Assembly (NCBI RefSeq): GCF_002706745.1
Contig: NZ_CP017702.1
Location: 1,922,001 to 1,986,000 of the forward strand
DNA from: Companilactobacillus farciminis KCTC 3681 = DSM 20184
GTDB taxonomy: Bacteria > Bacillota > Bacilli > Lactobacillales > Lactobacillaceae
Reading direction: 5' to 3'
Length of the DNA stretch: 64,000 nt
The notes under the pieces were generated by a model. The model made no database searches and was not told the origin of the DNA. It worked only from the letters and a program-made list of their open reading frames with translations. The position numbers and the translations under genes were made by a program. Below, piece by piece: positions 27,611-36,186 of this stretch (the stretch's first letter is position 1; each line of letters begins with the position of its first letter).

Positions 27611-30589
27611 TTATTTCTCCCCTGCAATGTATGGTGCTAAGTCGTCTTTGATAAACTTTCTCCAAGCACGCTGAACTGAACCTTTAAAACTCAAGATATT
27701 GCGATATTCATGGCCGTTACTTTCGGCAACTTTAATATCAGCCGTCTGTTTCAAAGCTTGTTCATGTCCAAATTCACCGGTTGCTTCATATTCAGTTACC
27801 AAGCGGTTAAATAATTCTTCATCAAGTCCATATTCATTGACGAATTTAGTTATTTTTTGTTGCTTCTTTCTACTTTGATGGAGTGCATAACTAGCTCTGG
27901 CATCATAATTAGCAGGTATATCTCCACGTTTTCTTTCTTCTGTCACGAATTCTCGGATACTATCAGCTTCACGTTGATTTCCGGATTTTGCAAATTTATC
28001 GGCAGCTTGGTTAAATTCATCAGCTGCAAATAGGTTTTCTGTATCTAACAAGTATTTAGTTGCTAATCCTAAGACATATTCTTTATCTATAAAAAGTTCA
28101 GTAATTACTACATCGTCAAGGTCATATTTTAATGAAATAGGATCCGAATCATCTTTATCGTCAGGTTTATGTTCCTTTAAATAATCCCTAATATTTTGAA
28201 AAGCACCTTGGAAATAACCAAATTCTTCTTTAGTTATTCCATACTCGTCAGCATGTTCAACCCAATCAAAATCAGAATATGAAGAGATGTATTGTAATTC
28301 TTTAGATAAATTCCTAAATTTCTTTAAGAAATCCACTTGTTCTTTTTCAGTGGATTTAGTTAAATTGTTCGCCACTTCAGGAGTTGGAGTAAACTCTTTT
28401 AGTTCCTTAACAGCTTCCTTGAAAGTATCTTCCATTTCATGAAATTCAGGTCGAAAGACTTTCTTGAATGAACCTTCTCCAGCGTACTTTTCAAACGCAT
28501 CTTCAGTTCTTGCTCTCATCAGTTTAGGGCGTCTGAACATGACGATGTTTCCTTGCGTTTTATTCTTGTCATAAACACGATTAGTTCTAGCGAAAGCTTG
28601 AATCAATCCTTGATATTGCATCAATTTATCTAAATACAATGTATTCAATCTCGGTGCGTCAAAACCTGTCAATAAACGTGCCACTACAATCGTTAGATCA
28701 ATTTCTTTATCTGGTGGCAAGTTTTTGTATTGTGCTTCAGTACGAGCTGTTCTTTTTGCAACATCATCGATATAGACATTCACGTTATCGAGAGAAAATG
28801 CCGTTTCTGATCCAGCATAACGAATCGAGTAGTCTCTCATAGCCTCTGCTAAACCTGAACGTTGTTCTTGATTGGCATCGCCATTTTCATTAATGGAATA
28901 AGTCAAAGCAACTTTAAGGTTATGCTTTCCTTTTTGTTCCATTTTTTTGAATAGTCGGTAATACTTCAAGGCCTGATTAATGTCTACAGTCGCAAAAATA
29001 GCATTGAATTTACCCTTTTCAGACTTTCTACGCCAATTCTTAATAATCCACTTCACAACTTTTAAACGATAATTTTGAGCAACCTCCTTATCACCGTTAT
29101 ATGCTTCGTCAGGTATTTGCTCTTCTTCTACTTCATCACCATTACGTTCATCAGTTACCTGCATCAAACTGACATACTCAGAATTAAATGGCAAAATAGC
29201 CCCATCACTTAGTGCGTTCCCGATGTTGTAGCGATGAAGCTCTGGTCCAAACTGGCTCTCGGTAGTTTGATCTTGTGGCGTTTTATTGAAATCAAAAATT
29301 GGAGTTCCGGTAAATCCATACCAATTCTGTTTAGGAAAAGCTTGGCGAATAACTTTTTGCATTTCTCCAAATTGCGATCTGTGAGCTTCATCAACGATAA
29401 ATACCATGCGTTTCTTCATTACACTGGCTAAAGGTTCTCTATGACCAGTATTAATAGCTTCTTCATTTCTTTCAACGGCTATTTTCATTTTGTTAATGGT
29501 CGTTGTAATGACCCCCGGCTTAGAACTCCTAAGTCTTTTAATTAATTCTCCAGTATTATTAGTTTCAAAAATAGTATCGTCACTATTAGTTGAGAACTTA
29601 CTAAAATTCTTTCCTGATTGATTATCTAGCTCTTTTCTATCTGACAAGAAAATCACTTGATTATTTGGATTTCTCTGCAATAAAGTAGCTATTTTATAGG
29701 CTGTGAGTGTTTTTCCAGACCCTGTAGCGTGCCAAACGTAACCATCTTCATGCTTAGAAAAAGCTTCACGAACAGCATTTACAGCATGAATTTGATATGG
29801 ACGTAAAACTTTTAAGGCATCTCCATCAGCAACTGTGTAATTACTAATAAGATTGTGTGCCATAGGTATTTTTAAAAAGTCTTCGATAAATTGTTTCCAA
29901 TTATGGACTGGTTGATTTTTCTTATCTAACCATTCAAAGAAGAATTTATTATTGAACAAGTCCGCACTCTTTTCGTTAGCAAAATAACGGGCCGTGTCTT
30001 CTTTTAAGGCCACAAAAATCTGAACGGCTGAAAATAAACCGTCATACTTATTTTCTGATTTGTATTTTACGATTTGATTTGATGCTTCCTTGATACTGAC
30101 ATCGACTTTTTTCTCTTCAATTTGAATCAAGGGTAATCCATTGAATAACAATGTCACATCAAAACGACGGTTAACATTATCAGGTGAATCTTCTTTGCCT
30201 GGACGAATAGCTTGACGAATAACTTCATAACGCATTTGTCCACCAGCAATTGCATCACGCCAAAACAACTTCAAGTCCATAGTTCCTAATTCCGGATTAT
30301 CTCTTGCAATATTTAAGATTGATTCATAATTACCAGTTAAAAATTCATTCATTTCAGTTGGAGTTTTTCCACCGATATTACGCATAATTTCACTCATTTC
30401 AGTATCAGTGATTTTTACTCCGTTCAGAACACTATGATTATTTTGATTGAGAATCTCACGGAAATGGTTTTCCAAATCCTTGGGTGTCGCATTATCTAGT
30501 GCTTTGTTATACGTCCACCCGTTCTGAGTTAAGGTTTCTACAAACTCTTTCTCAAAAGCAAGCTCCCTTTTTGCTCTGTACAACACCAT
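27611..30589 (-). CDS. hsdR: Type I restriction endonuclease subunit HsdR
   Basis: A 992-aa motor/nuclease. The N-terminal nuclease domain shows the PD-(D/E)xK pattern with DVTLLFNGLPLIQIEEKK near residues 153-170. The SF2 translocase has motif I HATGSGKTLTAYKIA near 283-297, FIVDEAHRSQFGEM near 398, and GFTGTPIFD near 422, with RLLTGFDAPRLNTLYLDK and QAFARTNRVYD in the second RecA domain. It cleaves unmodified DNA far from the HsdS site after translocation. It is first in hsdR-hsdM-hsdS and looks intact. Confidence 0.96.
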   Translation of the reverse strand: MVLYRAKRELAFEKEFVETLTQNGWTYNKALDNATPKDLENHFREILNQNNHSVLNGVKITDTEMSEIMRNIGGKTPTEMNEFLTGNYESILNIARDNPELGTMDLKLFWRDAIAGGQMRYEVIRQAIRPGKEDSPDNVNRRFDVTLLFNGLPLIQIEEKKVDVSIKEASNQIVKYKSENKYDGLFSAVQIFVALKEDTARYFANEKSADLFNNKFFFEWLDKKNQPVHNWKQFIEDFLKIPMAHNLISNYTVADGDALKVLRPYQIHAVNAVREAFSKHEDGYVWHATGSGKTLTAYKIATLLQRNPNNQVIFLSDRKELDNQSGKNFSKFSTNSDDTIFETNNTGELIKRLRSSKPGVITTTINKMKIAVERNEEAINTGHREPLASVMKKRMVFIVDEAHRSQFGEMQKVIRQAFPKQNWYGFTGTPIFDFNKTPQDQTTESQFGPELHRYNIGNALSDGAILPFNSEYVSLMQVTDERNGDEVEEEQIPDEAYNGDKEVAQNYRLKVVKWIIKNWRRKSEKGKFNAIFATVDINQALKYYRLFKKMEQKGKHNLKVALTYSINENGDANQEQRSGLAEAMRDYSIRYAGSETAFSLDNVNVYIDDVAKRTARTEAQYKNLPPDKEIDLTIVVARLLTGFDAPRLNTLYLDKLMQYQGLIQAFARTNRVYDKNKTQGNIVMFRRPKLMRARTEDAFEKYAGEGSFKKVFRPEFHEMEDTFKEAVKELKEFTPTPEVANNLTKSTEKEQVDFLKKFRNLSKELQYISSYSDFDWVEHADEYGITKEEFGYFQGAFQNIRDYLKEHKPDDKDDSDPISLKYDLDDVVITELFIDKEYVLGLATKYLLDTENLFAADEFNQAADKFAKSGNQREADSIREFVTEERKRGDIPANYDARASYALHQSRKKQQKITKFVNEYGLDEELFNRLVTEYEATGEFGHEQALKQTADIKVAESNGHEYRNILSFKGSVQRAWRKFIKDDLAPYIAGEK

Positions 30590-30600
30590 ATATCTCCCTC

Positions 30601-30657
30601 ACTTTACAGTTAAAAAACTACAAAAAACCTTCATTGTACTTAGTTTAACTGTAAAGT
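30601..30657. promoter_or_regulatory. 14-bp perfect inverted repeat upstream of hsdR
   Basis: ACTTTACAGTTAAA (30601-30614) is repeated as its reverse complement TTTAACTGTAAAGT (30644-30657), 29 bp apart, directly before the hsdR ribosome-binding site. A possible -10 TACAAT lies between the arms on the minus strand. It may be an operator for the restriction genes; no regulator is encoded beside it. Confidence 0.55.
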
Positions 30658-30710
30658 TTGCGCTGTTAAAGAGTTTTAGTATTTAAGAGTACGTTTTTCT
30701 TCTATTCCAT

Positions 30711-30741
30711 AATAAAAAAGCAGCTAGACAAATTGTCTAAC
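30711..30741 (-). terminator. Terminator after the Mrr-like gene
   Basis: Stem TAGACAA/TTGTCTA followed on the minus strand by GCTGCTTTTTTATTATGG, starting 12 bases after the stop at 30753. Confidence 0.75.
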
Positions 30742-30752
30742 TACTCATTAAA

Positions 30753-31721
30753 TTAATCTTCAAAAAAATCTTCATCAATTTCAAACAAATTTAAATGTTT
30801 TTTAACTTGAACACCAACTTGATATTGCAACATCAAATTAGTCAACTGAATCCCATCAATCAGGACTATTGAAAAATTCTTAGCGGTAGAAATAGCACTA
30901 CTAGAAAAATGAGAAGTAGTAATAAATACACCACGATCGGCGTGAACACGTGACAAAGCTCCAAAGAAACCATCGATTGCTGGTCTTTGAACGACATTGT
31001 CATCTTTGTATCTCTTAGCTTGAATATAAACTGTACTTGTTCCCAGTGGATCTTGATTGATTATGCCGTCGATCCCACCGTCGTTAGTTTTTTGAGTAAC
31101 CTTTGAAGAACCGTTTGGACCTTTATAACCCATTTTAACCAATAATTTTACAACCAAGTTTTCAAAAAAAGCTGGTTCCGCATCTTGAATTCTCTTTAAC
31201 AAATTAGCAGCAATTTCATTATTATATTTGTCAGTTTGTTTAGTTAATTTGTCAATAACATCCATTTCTTCTGAAAAACTATCATCGCTATTTTCTTCAG
31301 CGTCTTCTTTTTCAGCAACACCTTTAATCCTATTTCGCTCTTTTAATTCATTTTTATGATTAACATAGGCTGGTAATGAATGTACCTTATTTCTAGTTAA
31401 TTCTTTATCATCTAAGTTTAGAAGCTCCTTACCAACTGAAGAAATTCTATAGACACCTCTTGATGGTCGTTCAAGCGCCCCACCAGTGTTCAATTCACTA
31501 ATAGCCCATTTAACTCTATCCTCAATCATATTAGCTCTAGGATTATTTGGATAAGTAGCTTCTCTCAAATCTTTTGGTAACTTTAGTGAATCAGCTATAT
31601 CCTTAAAAATCATTTTAGAATTCTTTGCATTCCCGTCTTCTAAATAATGTAAAACATTAGGAATTAACGCATCCCATGTTGGCAATCCATGCTTTCCAAT
31701 TTTCAAATCTCTATAATCCAT
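30753..31721 (-). CDS. mrr: Mrr family restriction endonuclease
   Basis: 322 aa from the ATG at 31721 (an open frame extends 38 codons further but overlaps the DUF554 terminator and end). The N-terminal ~95 residues form the Mrr winged-helix domain (GLPTWDALIPNVLHYL to RGVYRISSVGKELL). The C-terminal PD-(D/E)xK nuclease shows TNDGGIDGIINQDPLG near 235 and VYIQAKRYKD near 255. Mrr enzymes cut methylated DNA. Next to a phase-variable type I methylase this could matter for self-recognition. Separate terminator and promoter region from hsdR. Confidence 0.92.
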   Translation of the reverse strand: MDYRDLKIGKHGLPTWDALIPNVLHYLEDGNAKNSKMIFKDIADSLKLPKDLREATYPNNPRANMIEDRVKWAISELNTGGALERPSRGVYRISSVGKELLNLDDKELTRNKVHSLPAYVNHKNELKERNRIKGVAEKEDAEENSDDSFSEEMDVIDKLTKQTDKYNNEIAANLLKRIQDAEPAFFENLVVKLLVKMGYKGPNGSSKVTQKTNDGGIDGIINQDPLGTSTVYIQAKRYKDDNVVQRPAIDGFFGALSRVHADRGVFITTSHFSSSAISTAKNFSIVLIDGIQLTNLMLQYQVGVQVKKHLNLFEIDEDFFED

Positions 31722-31762
31722 ATCTACCACCCATAAGAATATTAATAACTCCATTGTAATGT

Positions 31763-31791
31763 AAATAAAAAAGCCAGACAATCGTCTGACC
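31763..31791 (-). terminator. Terminator of the DUF554 gene
   Basis: GGTCAGACGATTGTCTGGC hairpin followed by TTTTTTATTT on the minus strand, immediately after the stop at 31795. Confidence 0.8.
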
Positions 31792-31794
31792 AAT

Positions 31795-32490
31795 TTAAAA
31801 CATCTGCAAAACCCCAACCACCACAATCGGCACAATCAAAGATGGCAAGAGATTCAACACTTTAATTTTCTTAATATTTAACAAGCCTAATCCAGAAGCC
31901 AAAATCAAAATTCCACCAACCACAGTCAATTCCGTGATCATATCGGCATTGATTGAATTTTGCAGCAACATGGCGATCAAGTAAATACTGCCTTGCCAAC
32001 AAAATACTGCCACTGCTGCGAAGGCCATTCCGAAACCAAACGTTGATGCTAAGACTATCGAAGTAATTCCGTCCAACATCCCATTGGTGAACAAGAATGT
32101 GTAGTCTTTGTTCAAGGCTGCTTGAATTGGTCCTAGAATCGACAACGAACCGATGCAGTACAACAAGATTCCGGTTGCCAAACCTTCTGCTAAATTACTT
32201 TTTCCATCAGCACTAGGTTTGGAATACTTCCCAACTAAATTATCAAAATGTTTCTCTAAATCGAGCCACTGTCCAATGACACCGCCAACTGCCAAACTGA
32301 CGATGAACAAAACGGGATAGTGGCTTTTTGGCATGTGTTGCACAACTGCATTGATACCGACTGCCATTGCAACGAGTCCTAGTGCTTGTGTCAGAATCTC
32401 ATTATACGCAGGTTTGATTCCTTTTTTGAAATAACTACCAGCAAAGCTGCCCACTAAAATCATGGCAACATTAAAAAACGTCCCTATCAT
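31795..32490 (-). CDS. DUF554 family membrane protein
   Basis: 231 aa from the ATG at 32490, chosen because GGGGGATCTC precedes it; an upstream ATG at 32541 adds 17 polar residues without a ribosome-binding site. The protein is mostly hydrophobic with about seven membrane segments, beginning MIGTFFNVAMILVGSFAGSYFKKG and containing LATGILLYCIGSLSILGPIQA and the DGITSIVLASTFGFGMAFAA stretch typical of DUF554 (YdfK/YqgA-like). Its transport role, if any, is unknown. Confidence 0.88.
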   Translation of the reverse strand: MIGTFFNVAMILVGSFAGSYFKKGIKPAYNEILTQALGLVAMAVGINAVVQHMPKSHYPVLFIVSLAVGGVIGQWLDLEKHFDNLVGKYSKPSADGKSNLAEGLATGILLYCIGSLSILGPIQAALNKDYTFLFTNGMLDGITSIVLASTFGFGMAFAAVAVFCWQGSIYLIAMLLQNSINADMITELTVVGGILILASGLGLLNIKKIKVLNLLPSLIVPIVVVGVLQMF

Positions 32491-32548
32491 GAGATCCCCC
32501 CTCGTAAATTTATTAACAAAAATTATAAACTCTCTAGTCACTAGAGGG

Positions 32549-33364
32549 TCAATTGTCTTTGATAGGAAATTTAATTTCTGTCACATATTTGTCAAAATCA
32601 TCCGTAATACCATAATCAATCAGAGCTGTCTCAATCGCTGGACCACTAATTTCAAAATTATGTTTTTGGCAATATTGCAATAATTTTTGATATTGAATTG
32701 CTGCCGTATCGTGAGTTCCATGAAATCTCAAACGAATGTATTTACCAGCACTTAACGTACCAGTCGCATCCCCTGAATCTCCGGGTTCTAAAATCAACAG
32801 CAAGCCGTTGTAACTATCAAACTGTTCTCGCAATAAGTTTTCTTTTGAGACAGCTAGAGCAATTTTTCCCAAGAAGATATTTTTGTCCAATCCAAAACGT
32901 TTTCTCAAAGTTACGATTGGCAATTCAATATCGTCATTAGGTCGATAATCTTCATCCAAATAAACGACTGGAATTGCTGGCAAATCGACTATTTCAATCT
33001 TATCCCAAATACTATTCACCGCATCTTCAACTTGATTGATTCGAGCATCGATTCGTCGATCAATATTTTCTAATGCTGTTATTTGCTTTTGAACTTGTAA
33101 TTTTTGTTCTCTCAACATTGCTTCCAACTTATTAATATCTCGTGCGTCAAAAAATTGCTTAATGGCATCAATCGGCAAATCCAAAGCTCGTAAATAAGTG
33201 ATAACATTCAAACGCTCAAATTGTTGGGTAGAATAATAGCGATAATGAGTTTTATTGTTGATTTTTGCGGGTTTCAATAATCCGACTTCATCATAGTAAC
33301 GAAGCGTTGGAACCTTGATATTAAAGAGTTTTGACAATTGCCCGATAGTAAAAAGTTGCTCCAC
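32549..33364 (-). CDS. MerR family transcriptional regulator with effector-binding domain
   Basis: A 271-aa regulator. N-terminal MerR winged helix (FTIGQLSKLFNIKVPTLRYYDEVGLLKPA, residues 5-33), a dimerisation coiled coil about 80-115 (LREQKLQVQKQITALENIDRRI), and a C-terminal GyrI-like/BmrR-type ligand domain from about 130. Proteins of this shape respond to bulky hydrophobic compounds and often control exporters. Neighbours are a DUF554 protein downstream and the divergent surface-protein genes; its target is not evident. Confidence 0.92.
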   Translation of the reverse strand: MEQLFTIGQLSKLFNIKVPTLRYYDEVGLLKPAKINNKTHYRYYSTQQFERLNVITYLRALDLPIDAIKQFFDARDINKLEAMLREQKLQVQKQITALENIDRRIDARINQVEDAVNSIWDKIEIVDLPAIPVVYLDEDYRPNDDIELPIVTLRKRFGLDKNIFLGKIALAVSKENLLREQFDSYNGLLLILEPGDSGDATGTLSAGKYIRLRFHGTHDTAAIQYQKLLQYCQKHNFEISGPAIETALIDYGITDDFDKYVTEIKFPIKDN

Positions 33365-33403
33365 GTCTTGTCTCCTTTGAGCTGATTAATTTGATTCAAT
33401 TTA

Positions 33404-33458
33404 TGAAAGAAAAATCATTAATAACTGAATCACAAGGATATTTATTTCGTTTTATAAT
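33404..33458 (+). promoter_or_regulatory. Promoter and shared upstream motif of the first surface-protein gene
   Basis: TGAAAGAAAAA followed by AATAACTGAATCA ends 20 bases before a -10 TATAAT (33453-33458). The same motif, -10 box and spacing recur before the second paralogue (36064-36118). The -35 position has no TTGACA, suggesting activator-dependent expression. Confidence 0.6.
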
Positions 33459-33530
33459 ACTTAGTGTATAGATATATTCTAAATTAATAAACTTTATATA
33501 AAAGTACTTCTACCACGGGGGAAAAACAAT

Positions 33531-36002
33531 ATGAGAGATTATAAGACGATTCCCAAACTATTCTTGCTCTTTTTTACAGCTTTGTTGATGGTTTTAACTT
33601 TTAATACCACAACTGTCAAAGCTCTTAATCAAACCGATCTTGAAAATGCCGAAAAAGTCATGCGTAAGTATGATGGTATTAATAATTGGCAACTCAAATC
33701 CTATAGTCCATCCAATGATTATGACACGATACCTATAGGTGGCAATATTTCAATTGGATACGCATTTGGTTCAGTACGTGATGCTAATGGTAATGTCAAA
33801 GCTGGCGATAATACTATTACAAAGGCCAGTACTGTTGGTAACATCAATGGCGCGCCCACAGTTAATAATTCTAAAATCAATATTTTTCTAGACTATAATG
33901 GTAAATATTATGGAATTCTCCATCAAAATAAAGATGCCTATGTTGGTGGAAGTAATCCAGGCGCCGCATCAGATACTTCAATTGACTTTGCGTTTCCTAC
34001 AGGTAATAGTGATTCATATTTTTATAAAGATATGAACCTCCTTTATAAATTATCAGTATTTGATTCATCAAGTAATAGTAGCAAATTATTTTATGTTGGG
34101 ACTGATTCTAATAAGAAAAAAGTCTTCAAATTAGTTGGTTACTATGGTCCTAAAGATGTTTACGTAGAAATAGTTTTAAGACCTTCACCTTCTGGATCAC
34201 CTGTTATACAACGTGAATTGTATGTCTATAATGGTGGGTCTAGTACTGCTCAAATTCAACCCTTTTATGGTGAAGATACAGGATTAAATCCTAATAATGA
34301 TGATCAAACGGTTGATAATGTCCCTATGTTCGCTATTGGTGGTGGACAAGGGCTTTATCTACTAAGTGGTTCTAATTACAATCCGGCTTCCAAGCTATTC
34401 GTTACAAACAACGTTGATGGCGGTTTCCAAGATTTTATGGGTAGAGTTTTGACAAATCCTACCAATTGGGGTGTCAAAGGGAAGGTTAACAATACTGGTT
34501 CTAATATTAGCGATCCCAGTTTACCTTGGGTTGCAAAGCCCTCATCAAGTCAAGTTGGTGATACAAAAGCTGATGCTGATGCTGATTTACTAAAAGGTTC
34601 GAACTATGGTCGTGAATACGATATCGTCGATGGTAATGGTAAGCAAGATACCGCTTATACATTAAGATGGCCACAAGAGAATCTAGAGGTTGGTCAAGTC
34701 AATAAATACGTTTCCAACATCGGTGCAACAATCTCAGGTTATGCTATCCCAAACGTCAAAAAGACTTACACTAATGCAACCTCAACTGATGGTAAAAATC
34801 ACGTCGGAGATAAATTAAACTTCACGTTAACTGTCAGAAACGATGGTTACAATTCAAATTGGCAACTAACTAGAATATTAGATGAATTACCAAAAGGTTT
34901 AACAATTGACCCTAATTCCGTGAACACTTCCATGGCTAATGGCGACACAATTGACTTTAACCCCGGAGCTTCTATTCCTGATAAAGCTTCGACCAAATAT
35001 ACTTTCAGTGCCACAATCAATAATCAAGCTCCTTATTATTTGACTGATGGAAAATTAACTAATACAGCAAAATTCACTGGTAACAATAAGGGACAAAGCG
35101 ATTCAAAGACTTATGAAGCTAGTGTCGACATCCCCGTTGAGACGCCAACCTTCAAATATCGTTTCACTAAACAAGTTAGAAATAATACCAATGATCCAAA
35201 CGGTGCCTTTGCTAGTCAAACAACTGCTAAACAAGGCGACATCATCGACTACGAAGTTCAATTCATCAGTAATGGTACTTCCAATGTAACTGGTGGTAAC
35301 TTCAAAGATGACTTACCTGCTGGACTAGAACTAGTTCCTGGTAGTGTGGCCTTAAATGGTGTTAAACAAAATGATTTGAATTTCTCACTCGGGACTTTAT
35401 CCAACACTATAACTAACAAGATAACTTTTCAGGCTAAAGTCACAGCAATCGATGCTACTACGGCCTCCAATACAGCCTATATGACCAATATAATCACTAA
35501 TACCGGTCAACAATACAGCAAAATTCAAACTGAAGCACCCGCAATCGTCAATATCGAAGTGGCACCGCAGACGACTTCATTCGTGGAAGTTCCTACTAGT
35601 ATCGACTTCGGTAGTGTCAATATGACCGATTCAGAACGGATTTTACCCAATGTCAAAACTACCGGTAATTTGATTATCAATCATACCGCTGAAACACCTT
35701 TCCAAGTCAGCGTCAGTTACGACAACAACAATGCACCTTTAACTAATGGCAGTGACAAGTTGATCAATGACAATGACGACGCCATGTTCTTCCACCAAGC
35801 TAGCAATGAATCCAACAATTGGAGAACCGTCTCGACATCCCCTGTTCCAATCAAATCAGAAGGATTCTCCGGTCAAATGTTGAATCAATCATTGAATGAC
35901 TTTATTGGTGCCAAGAAATGGAAATTAAGAGTTCCCGCCAACAGTAAATCTGGGAAATACACGGGTCAAGTAACTTGGACGATTGCCGATACAATCAATT
36001 AA
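33531..36002 (+). CDS. Large cell-surface protein with DUF11-like repeats and WxL-like C-terminus (paralogue 1)
   Basis: An 823-aa exported protein: signal peptide about 1-31 (LFLLFFTALLMVLTF, cleavage near VKA), a globular N-terminal region to about residue 390 with RKYDGINNWQL and RPSPSGSPVIQRELYVYN, then two repeats of the adhesin DUF11/isopeptide type (KKTYTNATSTDGKNHVGDKL about 405-540; FKYRFTKQVRNNTNDPN about 545-680). The final ~130 residues resemble a WxL cell-wall-binding domain (VPTSIDFGSVN ... LRVPANSKSGKYTGQVTWTIAD) but lack the first Trp-x-Leu motif. No LPxTG. GGGGG precedes the ATG. It probably binds peptidoglycan or host/food polymers; ligand unknown. Confidence 0.8.
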   Translation: MRDYKTIPKLFLLFFTALLMVLTFNTTTVKALNQTDLENAEKVMRKYDGINNWQLKSYSPSNDYDTIPIGGNISIGYAFGSVRDANGNVKAGDNTITKASTVGNINGAPTVNNSKINIFLDYNGKYYGILHQNKDAYVGGSNPGAASDTSIDFAFPTGNSDSYFYKDMNLLYKLSVFDSSSNSSKLFYVGTDSNKKKVFKLVGYYGPKDVYVEIVLRPSPSGSPVIQRELYVYNGGSSTAQIQPFYGEDTGLNPNNDDQTVDNVPMFAIGGGQGLYLLSGSNYNPASKLFVTNNVDGGFQDFMGRVLTNPTNWGVKGKVNNTGSNISDPSLPWVAKPSSSQVGDTKADADADLLKGSNYGREYDIVDGNGKQDTAYTLRWPQENLEVGQVNKYVSNIGATISGYAIPNVKKTYTNATSTDGKNHVGDKLNFTLTVRNDGYNSNWQLTRILDELPKGLTIDPNSVNTSMANGDTIDFNPGASIPDKASTKYTFSATINNQAPYYLTDGKLTNTAKFTGNNKGQSDSKTYEASVDIPVETPTFKYRFTKQVRNNTNDPNGAFASQTTAKQGDIIDYEVQFISNGTSNVTGGNFKDDLPAGLELVPGSVALNGVKQNDLNFSLGTLSNTITNKITFQAKVTAIDATTASNTAYMTNIITNTGQQYSKIQTEAPAIVNIEVAPQTTSFVEVPTSIDFGSVNMTDSERILPNVKTTGNLIINHTAETPFQVSVSYDNNNAPLTNGSDKLINDNDDAMFFHQASNESNNWRTVSTSPVPIKSEGFSGQMLNQSLNDFIGAKKWKLRVPANSKSGKYTGQVTWTIADTIN

Positions 36003-36011
36003 ATTAAAAAA

Positions 36012-36056
36012 TAAAGCTATTATTTCGAAGAAAAATTTTGGGATAATGGCTTTTTT
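36012..36056 (+). terminator. Terminator after paralogue 1
   Basis: Stem AAAGCTATTATTTC pairs imperfectly with GGGATAATGGCTTT, followed by TTTTTTC. It separates the two paralogous genes into independent units. Confidence 0.75.
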
Positions 36057-36063
36057 CATTTCG

Positions 36064-36118
36064 TGAAAGAAAAAGACTGAATAACTGAATCATTTTGTTA
36101 ATAAATTCACCATATAAT
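36064..36118 (+). promoter_or_regulatory. Promoter and shared upstream motif of the second surface-protein gene
   Basis: TGAAAGAAAAA and AATAACTGAATCA again end 20 bases before TATAAT (36113-36118); AAAGATATATTC follows in both leaders. Conservation stands out against the otherwise diverged intergenic sequence. Confidence 0.6.
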
Positions 36119-36186
36119 ATATGTTATAAAGATATATTCAAAAACGAGAGATTTCATATAAATATATTTCTACGGGGGAAAATAAA

